A program made the position numbers and the translations under genes. Shown here piece after piece: positions 44,844-56,179 of a stretch of 64,000 bases of DNA. Source of the DNA: Posidonia oceanica (lineage: Eukaryota; Streptophyta; Magnoliopsida; Alismatales; Posidoniaceae); the NCBI GenBank assembly GCA_037176725.1, contig JAZBRS010000057.1:82357501-82421500 (forward strand), written 5' to 3'. How positions within the stretch are numbered: the stretch's first letter is position 1; each line of letters starts with the position of its first letter. Under the pieces are notes generated by a model. The model was not told where the DNA came from. It did not search any database and worked only from the letters and a program-made list of their open reading frames with translations.

Positions 44844-47800
44844 TGTAGTAATCCCGGTGTTCAGATCGTCCATGCACATTGCCAAAGCTCGTGTGCACCG
44901 ATCAGAATCAGGTTCACTATTAGCGGCTGTCTGAGAAGGAAGACTTAACTCGAAAACATTTAAAAAAGGAAAAAGAGGAAAATAAGACAAAATCGGAGTC
45001 GCCACCAAGTCTATTAGATCGGGAGACAAGGAAAACCGGGGAAATGCGTGAATAACCATGCAAAACCAAGCAAAAGATGCAACGCAAGGCAATGCAGAAG
45101 AAAAGAGATGCAAATGAATGCAAATGATGTGACTCGTGCCTAGGATAAGGACAATATGGTCATTACGGGCCAAGAGAGAGGGCAAGGACTCCTGTTACGC
45201 GCGGGGAAGGTGTTAGGCACCCCTGACACGCCCGAGAATCGGTCTTTCTAGGCTTACGCTCGCATATGCAGGGAAATGCAGATTTTGAATGCCTAAGTGC
45301 CAATGAATGCTTATCTGGATGCTCAAAGGTGTGCTCTAAGTGAGGGAATGCAATGCAAGAAAGTAAACGTGTAATCTAAGCGCTCAGCAACGCTGTCTGT
45401 ATTCCGAACCGGGCGAAACCTGGCTCGTGAGAACTCCAGGCAGTAAGCATCACCGCCCTATATGCAAGTGCAGGCGATAAAACAAAACAGCAGTGAAAAC
45501 AGGCGATGCAGGCGACATGCGAGGGAAACAACGTAAAACACGCAAAACGGGGCGAGAAACGAAGCAAGAACGTAAAACGTTGCAAGAAACGAGGTCGACA
45601 CGCAAAACGGTGCGAGAAAACGAAGCAAGAGCGTAAAACAGTGCGAGAAACAAGGCAAGGACATAAAACAGTGCGAAAAACAAAGTCGGCATGCAGAATG
45701 GTGCAAGAAACAAGCGAGACACGCGAAACGGTGCGAGAAAAGGGCGAGGCACGCAAAACGATGCGAGAAAACAAGGTGGCACGCAAAACGATGCGAGAAA
45801 AGAAAGCGGCACGCAAAACGGTGCAAGAGAACAAAGCGGCACGCAAAACGATGCAAGAAAACAAGGCGGCACGCAAAACGGTGCGAGAAAACAGAGCGGG
45901 ACGCAAAACGGTGCGAGAAAACAGAGCGGCACGCAAAACGGTGCAAGAAAACAAGACGGCATGCAAAACGGTGCAAGAAAACAAGGCGGCACGCAAAACG
46001 GTGCAAGAAAACAAAGCGGCATGCAAAACGGTGCGAGAAAACAAAGGCGGCGCACAAAACGGTGCAAGAAAACAAGGCGGTATGCAAAACGGTGCAAGAA
46101 AACGAAACAGCACGCAAAACGGTGCAAGAGAACAAAGCGGCACGCAAAACGGTGCGAGAAAACAAAGCGGCATGCAAAACGGTGCGAGAAAATAAGGGGC
46201 ACGCAAAACGGTGCAAGAAAACAAAGCGAAAGGAAGCGCACGAAAGCCATGCAATGCGAATGGTATGCAAACAATGCTATTGAAGTTCAGGAGGGCTTAC
46301 CTGGGAAATCTGGGGCCTGATCTGGAATCCGATTGGTCCATGCTGAAGAGCGCTCCGCCGGGGTCGTCCTGGCAGCTTACTTGAGAAGATCCAACGGCCG
46401 GATCGGAAGATATTCCAGCTTCAAGGCAGAGGGGCCAGAACAGGAGAGAAGAATGGATCTAAGTATACAGGGGGTCCTAGGGGTGTGCGAAACAGGTCCT
46501 CCCTTGTGAATGGGAGCTAATGACGCTTAAGTGTGTGCAAAGGATGTAAAAATACTAGAATGCATGAGTGCAATGCATGCAGAATGCAAGAAAAGACTTA
46601 GGGGTGATTTTTCAGAAAATTGGGGATTTAAATGCAATTTTTGAAAGGATGGGGGTCTAAATGCAAAGGTCTTGAAAAGTTTGGGGCTTTTATGCAAGGG
46701 TTTTGGAAAAGGGAGGGTCTGCATGCAATTTTACAAAAGACGGGGCTTAAAATGCAATTTTCCAAGATGAGCATGCATCAGGACAAACTTTGAAACCAGT
46801 GGCAGTTTAGAATGCAATTTTGAAATCATTAGGGTCCAAAATGCAATTTTTCCAGCAAAACAGGGGTCTAGTGGGTCTGGGAATGCAGATGGGGGACCTA
46901 TATGCAATTTTCCAATCATGTGGGGGCTAAAATGCAATTTTATAAGTAAAATATGCATTTAAATGATTACTGTGCATTGAGGATGGACCTATGTGCAAAA
47001 ATCAAAAAACAGAGGGGAAATAATGCAATGCAGTAAGCAAAAATTGAAAAATAAAAGCTAAGTTAACTGAACAGAGGATTAAATGGCAATTATAGAAAAC
47101 AATAAGGACCTAAAATGCAATTTTATATGGCAAACTTAGAGCATTAAATCAAATTAATCAACTGCAGGACTAAAATGCAATAATCAAAAGCTGGAGGGCC
47201 AAAATCAAATTTATTACTGAAGGAAGGCACAGTAAAAGGACTGACATGCAAATAAAGAGAACCACATATTTTTCATGCAATTTTATATGGTTTTAATTCA
47301 GAAATAAACAGATTTAATCAAATAAAGGACCTGAAAGCAAATAAGCAAGAACTGGGACGAAAAGTGCAATATGTGGTAAAATAGCCAAGGTAACAAAAAA
47401 TAAAGGCACAGTAACATTCAACAGAAGCTGCCACTGTAGCTGATTGCTTACAGTGGCCGGGGAGGAGGATCTGGGGCTGCTGGTGAGGCGTAGTCCGGCG
47501 GGCGACGTGCTCCGGAGGCAGGCGGAGCTCTGGGTGGCATCGGCGGCTCGCGGCGTGGCCTGAAGCAGGCCGGAGGCGGCGCCAGAGGTCCGCAGACCTG
47601 CTCGGAGGCAGCCCGGACGAAAACGGCGACGAGGGACCGAACTGAAAGCGTGGTTGAGCTCCTGGAGGCCGTGCGGAGCTGGGACGACTGTCGGGGCGGA
47701 GTTCTGCAGATCGGAGCGGCGTGACGGCGTCGGGGCTCTCCGGAGAAGAAGAAGTTGACCGTGGAGCTGACTTAGGGGCCGAGGCGAGGAAGACCTAATC

Positions 47801-50576
47801 TAAAGGGCTCGGGAGCACACAGAGGAGAAATCTAAACAGAGGGGGGGGGGAGTGGTACCTGTTCTGGCGTCTGGATCGGTCCCCCAACGTGGGTCGGTCC
47901 TGTAGGAGTCGGCGGGGCTGGCCTGAGCTCTGGAAGTGTCGTTGGTGGCAGGCGGATGTCGGGATTGGTTCCTGGGATCGATTCGGTGCTCGTTGGGCGC
48001 TCGGACAGGAGTTCTACAGCCGATGGGAGGAAATGGGTGTTTTGGGTTCAGTGAGAACCGCCGGAGGTGGGGGGAGGTCTGTGCTGCTCCTCGGGCCGAA
48101 CAGGAGGCTCCAGTGGGCTTCTGGAGGTTTGGCAAAGGCGTATGAACGCTTGAATTGGGTAGTGGAGTGCTGCGGATAAAGATTGGAGTTGGTGGATTTT
48201 TCGGCAGAGAGGTGTTGCAGGTGTTTGCTGTGGAGGATTTGCTGTGTGGTGAGGGTGAAGGCTGAAGCTTGGGTGGTGTGGGAAGGTGGAGTTCTGGTGG
48301 TTCTCTGGGCGAGGTTTGGGATGAAATGGCGGTCAGAGGTGCCGGGAATTCTGGAGGGTGTGGAGTTGGGTTCTGAGGAGGATTTCCGGTGGTATCGGGC
48401 GTGTTTCTAGGTGGAATTGGGTGAGGAATGGAGGGCTGAAGTCGTGGAGTTCTGGGTGAGATTGGCGGGTGAATGCCGGGTCGTTCGGGTGGAGATGGAG
48501 CTTCTGGTTTTACTCGAACGGAAGGGAAGGAAGTCCTGAATTTTTCGGCCGAACTGGGGGGAATTTTCTCTCTACTCCCTCAGGCTAGGGGCGTGAAGAA
48601 GAAGTGGGTCTCTGGGTGAACCTGGGAGGTGAAATGCTGGTCTGTCCCCCGGATCTCTCCGCTCCATCACACCTGCAGGTTTTCTGGCAGCCAGTAGAGG
48701 CTCGGAGCAGGCGTGGCAGGTGCACAGGCAGAGGTCGGTGCACGCCGGTCTGGCTTGCGCAGGAGGCGTGCGAGGCGTGCCAGGAGGGCCAGGCGCGAGG
48801 ACGAAGCTGTCGACCGCAGGAGCTGACCGATGGCAGAAGATGCAGAGAAATCGGAGGAAGGCGGGAGAGGAAGAAGAAGGAAGGAGGAAGAGGGCTGCTG
48901 TGGGCTGAGTTCTGTGCGTGCGGGAGAAAAAGGAAAAAAGAAAGGGAGGAGGAGAGACGGGCCGGACCGGGCCCAAGAAAGAAGAAAGAAAAGAAAGAAA
49001 GAAAGATAGAAAGGAAGAAAAAAAGGAGGAAGAGAAGGGAGAGAAATAAAATTAAAATGAAAGCAAAATAGGAAAGATTTGAAAATGTTTTAAAGGAGTC
49101 GTTTTCAAGTTAGGATTTTTTTAATTAAGTTTTTTAAAGATTATTGTTTTTCTTTTCTTATTAATTAACTAGGATTAGAGAGGGTTTTAGTCTTGATTTA
49201 AGTTTTTAAGAATTATGTTTTCTTTAAATTATTATTGATTTGGTTTTAATACTTGTTAACATTTTTAAGTTGTTTGTTTTTTTTTTAGTTAAGTTTTCCT
49301 TGTCGGGTTTTTTAATTGAGTGTTGGCATTTCTAATTAGGCTTCTTAGTGGGTTGTTTCTTAATTAACTAGGAGGAGTTTTGGTCTTTTAGCTTTTCAGG
49401 ATTTTTTCTTAAGTTTTCTTTTTTAAATTATTTTCTGATATTGTTTGTTAAAATCTTCTAAGGTCTTTTAGTTAAATTTCTCTTTTTGAGTTTTTTAGTT
49501 GGATGTTTCTTAATTTGTTCCAAGTTTCTGATTGTTCCTTTTAGATTTGTTAAGTGTTTTTTCATTAATTACTTGTCTTAATGTTTTTAATTGTTTTCTT
49601 CTCTTTTAGGGTTCGTTTTTTATTATTTTTAATGAGGTTTTTACTTTTGTTTTGTTTTGATTATATTTTGGTTTTTTTACTTGATTTTATAGCATTTTCT
49701 TTTGTTTATTTTGTATTTTTTGATTGCATTCTTAATTTCCTTTTTAGTTGGACTCAATTAGGTTTTTTGTTTTTAATTGTTTGTTTAAGTTTTTTTAATT
49801 GCTTCTTTTTGGGATTTTGATTTGTTTTTTTTCTTTTGTTTCAGAGTTTTACAGGTTTTTTAAGGTTTTTATAGGGTTTTGAGGATTTAGTGGAAGAAAG
49901 GAAGAGAAAGGGGAAAGGAAAAAGAAAAGGAGGAAATGGAGGAGGAGAGGAGAAAGATAGGAGTGGAAGGATAATAAATATTAGAAAATCAGGAAAAATG
50001 GTAAAAATAAGATAAAAATAGGAATAAGATGGAGAACAGATGGAAGCACAAGGGGGCCCATAGCCAGGCAAAAAAGTGGGAGAAGAGGGGATGAAAAGAA
50101 GGAGGATAATCAGGAGAGAGAGAGGAGAGAGAAAAGGATAATCCAAGAGAGAGGAAACGATAATTTGGCCAAAAGGAGGTCTTAGAAGTTTCGAAAAGGG
50201 GTGAAATTTGGCGGGTGTGTAGTCTAGGGTCTCTAGTCTTGGTCCCAGTGTTTTGGCTTGGTTTCGAGAAAGTTTTGGAGGGGTTTTGAGGTGTAGAAAA
50301 AGGGTAGTTTTACCTAAGTTTCCTAGGATTTTTGGGAGTGGTTTTGGTCTGAGATTTTAAGAGCTTTTTGGTGGGTTTGTTAAGTCAGGAGGGGTGAGTT
50401 TTTCTATGGATTTTGGTTAGTTTTCGGGTTCGGGAAAGGGGGGTAATCTTAGGTTGAGTCTGGACTTGTTTTGAGGGGAAAGAGGGAGAGAGTGGTGTGA
50501 GTTTGGACATAGGTTTGGGTTCAGAAGCCACCAGAAGATTCCAATCGATCTGGCCTGTCAAAATGGGGTGTCAACA
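44844..50576 (-). mobile_element. Element C 3' LTR, full length (5,733 bp)
   Basis: Plus-strand ends TGTAGTAATCCC (44844) and TGTCAACA (50569-50576). All family modules are present: PBS-like string cggagtcgccac 44994-45005, conserved block 45187-45246, long minisatellite 45590-46215, 'tgcaatttt' tracts 46600-47400. A GC-rich part 47440-48960, T-rich tract 49080-49860 and GA/CT module 50104-50165 follow. The adjacent right-hand PPT marks it as the 3' LTR of a minus-strand element. Confidence 0.93.
45590..46215. repeat. 30-bp minisatellite, element C LTR (longest copy)
   Basis: About twenty regular units with core 'gcaaaacggtgc[a/g]agaaaacaa'. Because the period divides by three, open frames over 200 codons exist on both strands (for example 45450-46274 minus, 45506-46195 plus). 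The repeat explains them; I do not count them as genes. Confidence 0.9.
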
Positions 50577-50592
50577 GATGCCCCTCCCTGAG
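50577..50592 (-). promoter_or_regulatory. Polypurine tract of element C
   Basis: Minus strand CAGGGAGGGGCATC directly precedes the LTR start TGTTGACA. Nearly identical to the PPT of element A. Confidence 0.77.
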
Positions 50593-51100
50593 CGAGGTCA
50601 AGCGAAGCGTGGCCGCTGCTCAGGGTTGACGAGACACCTCATCTGACCGGCGAGAGCAGAGGATTGCTATCGGCGTGAGCCACTTATTCGGCGGATGCGC
50701 CGAACGTCGTAGATCGTTGCCGCAATGCAAAGTGCCAGTGCAGAGGGATGGAATGCAATGTATGCGATGCATGCTAATGCGGATGCAATGCAAAAGTTAG
50801 TGCCGGAGTTAGTACCGATGGGGAGGCCGAAACGACGCGGACGATGCCGGTGATGCCGATGATGCTGGAGGGGGCGTTGCAGCGTGCTGCGGAACTTGGT
50901 GGGAAGTCCAAACCTGCACAGCAAGAAGGAAAAAAAAGGCAGTTTGTTCTCGCCCGAGGGAGCAAGCAGGCAAGGCGGCTGGAGCCACGCAGAAAAAGGG
51001 ATAGCCAATGCTACAAAGGTGCGACAGGAGAGGTGGACCCTTTCCTAACACGGAGGAATGCGGGGCTCCGTCTTTTGGGACGAAGCTGCGCGAAGGAGGT
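50593..51100. other. Element C 3' UTR next to the PPT
   Basis: Shared with A 2334-2852 (for example 'ctcagggttgac', 'attgctatcggcgtgag', 'gcaatgcaaagtg'). No gene is supported; overlapping short frames on both strands are inconsistent between the two elements. Confidence 0.6.
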
Positions 51101-52165
51101 GATAAGTTATCGGACTTATCGGTCGGGGGGATGAGTTTCGGATCATCAGTCGAGAGCGATAGTTTACGGTCCTATCAACCGGAGGCGATAGTTTACGGTC
51201 CTATCAACCGGAAGCGATAGTTTACGGTCCTATCAACCGGAAGCGATAGTTTACGGTCCTATCAACCGGAAGGTGCAGTTGTGAGTGATAGTTACTGGAT
51301 ATCAGCCGTATAACATGGTTGCAGGTGATAGTTTAGGTTATCAGCCTAGGATGAGTTTTGGATCATCAGCCAGAGAAGGATAGTTTACGGTCCTATCAAC
51401 CGGAAAGGGCAAACCATGAGCGATAGTTACTGGATATCAGCCGTATAACATAATTGCGAGTGATAGTTTAGGTTATCAGCCTAGGATGAGTTTTGGATCA
51501 TCAGCCAAAGAATGATAGTTTACGGTCCTATCAACCGGAAAGGTGCAATTATGAGGGATAGTTACTGGATATCAGCCGTATAACGCAAACCCGTGATAGT
51601 TTTGGATATCAGCCCATGATGAGTTTTGGATCATCAGCTAAGAATGATAGTTTACGGTCCTATCAACCGGAAGCGATAGTTTACGGTTCTATCAACCGGA
51701 AAGGGTGTTTGCGAGTGATAGTTACTGGATATCAGCCATATAATGCAATTGCGAGTGATAGTTTAGGTTATCAGCCTAGGATGAGTTTTGGATCATCAGC
51801 CAAAGAATGATAGTTTACGGTCCTATCAACCGGAAAGAGCAATTGCAAGGGATAGTTACTGGATATCAGCCGTATAACGTAATTGCCAGGGATAGTTTTG
51901 GTTATCAGCCTAGGATGAGTTTTGGATCATCAGCCAAGAGTGATAGTTTACGGTCCTATCAACTGGAAGCGATAGTTTACGGTCCTATCAACCGGAAGCG
52001 ATAGTTTACGGTCCTATCAACCGGAAGGGGCAATTACGAGTGACAGTTACTGGATGTCAGCCGTATAACACAACTGCGGGATAGTTTAGGTTATCAGCCC
52101 AGGATGAGTTTTGGATCATCAGCCAAGAGAATGATAGTTTACGGTCCTATCAACCGGAAAGAGCA
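51101..52165. repeat. GATAG/GATGA-type hairpin array, element C 3' UTR
   Basis: Units: GATAAG-ttatcgga-CTTATC (51101-51120), GATAG-tttacggtc-CTATC, GATA-gttactgga-TATC (51287-51303), GATA-gtttaggt-TATC (51327-51342), GATGA-gttttgga-TCATC (51350-51367) and GACA-gttactgga-TGTC (52042-52058). Each is followed by aaccgg, agccgtataac or agcc. The mix of unit types differs from A (more GATGA units here), so the arrays have been reshuffled while the dyads persist. Confidence 0.9.
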
Positions 52166-52166
52166 G

Positions 52167-52202
<36 letters not shown>
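52166..52202. repeat. (TTGA)n microsatellite, element C
   Basis: About nine tetranucleotide copies between the two hairpin arrays, in the same position as 3918-3993 in A. Confidence 0.92.
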
Positions 52203-52580
52203 AAGATATCGGACTTATCGGCCGGCAAAGAGGGAGTGAAAGAATGATAAGATATCAGACTTACCGGCCGGCAAAAGGGAAGAATTGATAAGATATCGGA
52301 CTTATCGGTCGGCAAAATGGAAGAAATGATAAGATGTCGGACTTATCAACCAGTAAAAGGAAAGAAATGATAAGATATCGGACTTATCGGCCGGCAAAAG
52401 GGAAGAAATGATAAGATATCGGACTTATCGACCGGCAAAGAGGAAACGAAAGAATGATAAGATATCGGACTTATCGGCCGGCGAATGGAAAGAAATGATA
52501 AGGTATCGGACTTATCGGCCGGCAAAGAGGAAATAAAGGAATGATAAGATATCGGACTTATCGGCCGGCAAAGAGGAAAT
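52201..52580. repeat. GATAAG-type hairpin array, element C 3' UTR
   Basis: About eight units of gataagatatcggacttatc plus 'ggccggcaaag' with 40-50 base spacing. Most changes fall in the loop (atatcgga, atatcaga, atgtcgga) and in the trailing motif; the arms stay paired. Confidence 0.9.
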
Positions 52581-53028
52581 GGATGATACAGGTGAGATAC
52601 CGTGGGGCATCTGAAAAGATGCCCCTGGTATCAGGATGATACCAGGGGCCAGCCGAAGCGTCCTTGGTATCGAAGAGCGAAGGATGGACAAAACTGACGT
52701 GTTTGTCAAACGAGTAATTAGGGGGTACCAGCCTGACGGAGACTCAGCTGGGGATGTCTGGCAGCAGGATTTGACGGCGCGGGTCCACGAAGGTCTCGGA
52801 GTTTGGGTCGGTTGCTGAGGACTTTCCTGCGTCATGTGGGTAACAAGTCGGGCTAGGGGCCTCCGGATATGAGTGGTAAGGAGCATGGAATGCATTAAGC
52901 AGCTTTGAAACGCGAGCAGCCAGTGCAAAACACCTTTGCATTGATAGAACTGTCGGTTACATGCCTGTGGCAGGCCAGAAAATACAACACAACTTGAAAG
53001 GAAACTGAGCGGCAATTGCATAACGGCT
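52581..53028. other. Element C 3' UTR with strong inverted repeats
   Basis: Contains ggggcatc/gatgcccc (52604-52611 with 52618-52625, 6-nt loop) and gcccctggtatc/gataccaggggc (52621-52632 with 52638-52649, 5-nt loop). They share bases and cannot form together. Further right it is ordinary sequence up to the P3 remnant stop. Aligns with A 4441-5026. Confidence 0.7.
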
Positions 53029-53150
53029 CTAGCTGGTTCGGGCCTTCTTTGATTTTCCGGAGTTAGGGAATAAGGGACCACTCGGTGGGATTTCATCGAT
53101 GGGCCAGAGGTCCTGCACCTCGGTGACGTACTCAGGAGATTCTTCAGATA
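53029..53150 (-). pseudogene. P3 remnant in element C (last about 35 codons)
   Basis: Reads SPEYVTEVQDLWPIDEIPPS and a Lys-rich tail SKKARTS with TAG, matching the last residues of P3 in A (CTPEYMTEVQAFWPISEIPP). The rest of P3 (about 1.1 kb) is absent. Upstream sequence joins directly to what lies beyond P3's start in A, at a string read on minus as ...CAACAG|GTATCTG. This is either an internal deletion or loss of a spliced segment in the progenitor RNA. Confidence 0.75.
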
Positions 53151-54248
53151 CCTGTTGCCAAGACTGTGAATTATCAGATCTCATATAGACACATAGCAGA
53201 TTCTGAAGCTGGTAAGAACAGTTCAACACATTCAGCAGTAAGCATTCAGATCACGGCAATTAAACACATATAAGCAAAGGGATTCTGTTGGCACGGCAGG
53301 GACGGGCAAGAGTCTTGGGTTGTCGCGGCCTGACGATGCCAACGCGTGCTGAGTAGGAGTACTGTCTCAGCGCTGGAGTAAGCTTTGCAGAGTAGGGTGA
53401 TTAGAGGGAGGGGAGATGACTGGAAATGCAAATGCATGCGTGATTGGTGTAGTTTGCCCTCAGCATCGGGGGTGCTTTGGTGCCTGCTGTGTAGGAAGGG
53501 AGCGGTCCCTGACTCACTGGACTCTACTCAGACTCCTAACTTGTTGGTGGCACTCTAGGAAAGGGTGTTGGTGATGTTTGGTGGTGGTGTAGAGAGGACG
53601 GGCTCCGTGTCAAACTCTCAAGGACTTACACTCACTCCTACCTTTTCCTTCCCTTTTTTATGTTGGTGTGTAGGGCTCTCCTCATTCCCATTTTGGAAAC
53701 AAGGAGGACCTGACCCGAACTTTGACTCTTTTCTGGGGTAGGTGAGAGGTGCGGGATTACCCTGCCTGCCTTCATTTTTGGGAGGGGGCTTTTGTTCCTC
53801 TCCTTTTCTTTTTCTATCATGTTTTTTTTTCTTTTCTTTTTTTTTTTTTTTTGTGCATCTAGGCTTAGACACGTATTACTTTCTGGCTAATACCTAGCAT
53901 TCTTCTGGAAGTGTAAGTCCTTAGGTGTTTGGGCATTTCGCCTGCTCTCACTGAGTAGTGGCTCCCTTACTAGCTAAGACATCTAAGTAGTATCAGGTGA
54001 GGTCGGGAGACTCCTTCCGCAGCAGGCAAGCACCTCCGGTTTTCATCACCGGGCAGTATGCAATGCGTGATTTGATGAGGATTGCAAACGGGATGAAAGA
54101 AGAAATGCACGGGAGTGCCGTAATGATAGAAAATGCAGGGGATAGGATGAACTGATGTGTGGGGGAGATAAAGCGAGAAGAGGTACAACACATGCGAGTG
54201 GTGGGAGTACAAAAGGTGGGAGGAAAGATCCGCAATGATTACTCTCAG
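53151..54248. other. Element C 3' UTR between P3 remnant and integrase stop
   Basis: 1.1 kb aligned with A 11930-13337, including a poly-T run (about 53820-53855). No gene is supported; open frames 53618-53872 and 53970-54276 on minus are Lys-rich or low complexity and are not conserved in A. Confidence 0.6.
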
Positions 54249-55500
54249 CTACTGATAGTACTTCTTGAGGTAGCATAAGTTGACCGGCTCGGACTGCTCG
54301 ACCTGGTCCATGTCCTCAAGAGTCACTGCACCGCCTGAGAAAATCTGTTTAACCACGAAGGGGCCACGCCAGTTAGGTCGGAATTTGCCTCGACCGTCCG
54401 GTAAGTGAATGGCGCGCAGAACGAGATCCCCTGGCTGGAAGCTTCTAGGCCGGACTTTCTTCAAGAACGCTCTAGCCATTCGCTTCTAGTAATAGTGAGC
54501 ATTATGCATGGCTTGTAGTCTGTGCTCATCAATCAGATTTAGCTGGACGCAGTGGTCTTCGACCCATTCTGCCTCTTCCAGCTCGGCTTCTCGTAGGATC
54601 CGTAGTGAGGGGATCTCTACCTCGACGGGTAATACTGCTTCCATGCCGTACACCAGAGAGTATGGCGTGACTCCTGTTGAGGTCCTGATTGATGTCCTGT
54701 ACGCCTAAAGCGCGTACGGGAGCTTATCATGCCAATCTTTGTGGGTTTCTGCCATCTTCTTCATGATCTTGATGATGTTTTTATTAGCAGACTCCACCGC
54801 TCCATTCATCTGCAGTCGATAAGGCGAGGACCTGTGATGCTTGATCTTGAGACTCTGCAGGAATTCCTCAGTTCTTTTGGCAATGAAGTTCGTGCCATTG
54901 TCAGAGATGATGGAGTAAGGGACCCCGTATCGGGCGACGATATTGTTCCTGATGAACTTTTCTGTTGCCACCGCGGTGACTGTTCCGTAAGAGGCTGCTT
55001 CCACCCACTTAGTGAAGTAGTCAATTGCTACCATGATGAAGTGGTGGCCGTTTGAAGCAGTGGGGTGTATTGCGCCAATGACGTCGATCCCCCAGGTGGA
55101 GAAAGGCCATGGCGAGGACATGTTATGCAGCTGATGAGGGGGAGCCTTGATAAAATTACCGTGGATCTGACAGTTGTGGCATTTACGCACGAACCGGCAG
55201 CAGTCCGCCTCCATGGTTTGCCAGAAGTATCCTTGGAGCATGATCTTCTTGGCTAAGAGGACGCCATTCATGTGCGGGCCACAGGTTCCTGCATGCACTT
55301 GGAGCATTAGCGTATCAGCCTCCGGCTTGTCCAGGCAGCATAAAAGCATCTGATTGTATGACCTTCTGTACAGCTGCCCAGCCCCTAACACATATTTTGA
55401 CGCCAGACGTGCCAAAGTCCTCTTATCTTCTGCAGTGGTGTCAGGCGGAAGGCTGCCGGATTCCAGGAGTGCTTTAATGTCGTAATACCATGGCCGCTCT
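54249..55500 (-). pseudogene. Element C integrase
   Basis: HAGTCGPHMNG...RKCHNCQIHG zinc site, catalytic Asp in GIDVIGAI (about 55085), Asp in IISDNGTNFIA (about 54900), Glu in NGAVESANKN (about 54790). TAG at 54705-54707 replaces the Trp of LPYALxAYRTS, exactly as in A (13794-13796), while B keeps the Trp. A second TAG at 54486-54488 lies before KRMARAFLKK. The tail GDLVLRAIHLPDGRGKFRPN is intact. Confidence 0.9.
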
Positions 55501-55579
55501 TCTACCGTATCTGCTTCCTCTATATTCATGCAATGCGCAGGCTCCTCTATACGGGTGACTGACACATCCACCGTGCTAT

Positions 55580-55985
55580 CTTCTGGTATACTGAGCCAGG
55601 ATGCCAGGGTTGCTAGCGCGTCTGCGTACGCATTCTTTGCCCTGTTCATGTATGCGAAATTGATGCTCCTGAACTCTTCTATCAGCCTCAGCAGGCATTT
55701 GTGATATGGCACAAGTTTTGGGTCCTTCGTCTTCCAGTCGCCATTCACTTGAGAGATCACCAGCATGGCATCGCTGTGCACATGCAACTTCTGCGCCTTA
55801 TGCTTGAGGGCGACTTTCAAACCCAAGATGCACGCTTCATATTCTGCCTCATTGTTTGTGCACGGGAAAGTCAACTTTCTCGCAAAACGAATCATCTGCC
55901 CCTGGGGCGTGGTCAGCACTGCGCCTATGCCTCGACCCTTTTTGTTGACAGCGCCATCAAAGTACAGCTGCCACTGCTCTTGCTC
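55580..55985 (-). pseudogene. Element C second (archaeal-type) RNase H
   Basis: WQLYFDGAVNKKGRGIG, CTNNEAEYEACILGLKV, HVHSDAMLVISQVNGDWK and RAKNAYADALATLASWL supply the four acidic positions (D, E, D, D). No stop or frameshift falls within the domain. Diagnostic for Tat-lineage elements. Confidence 0.88.
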
Positions 55986-56179
55986 CTCAGGGTCTTTCTC
56001 CTCTGAGTCCTCCATTGCAAAGAGAATGTCCTCGTCAGGGAACTGCGTCTGGAGTGGCTGGTATTTAGGCAAAGGAAAGTCCGCAAGGTGATCTACCATA
56101 GCCTGGCCCTTCATAGACCTCTGTGTGACGAAGGTGATGTCGTATTGGGATAACAGCACCTGCCACTTGACACATCTGC

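Noticed and set aside
45376..46320. Long open frames on both strands (up to 292 codons) rich in repeated LHRFACRF or QNGARKQ words
   Set aside because: They are produced by the 30-bp minisatellite, whose period is divisible by three; they shift between frames and strands in the homologous LTRs.
48604..49071. 155-codon plus-strand frame with Lys/Arg-rich end
   Set aside because: Its second half is the purine-rich LTR tract; no match in other LTR copies.
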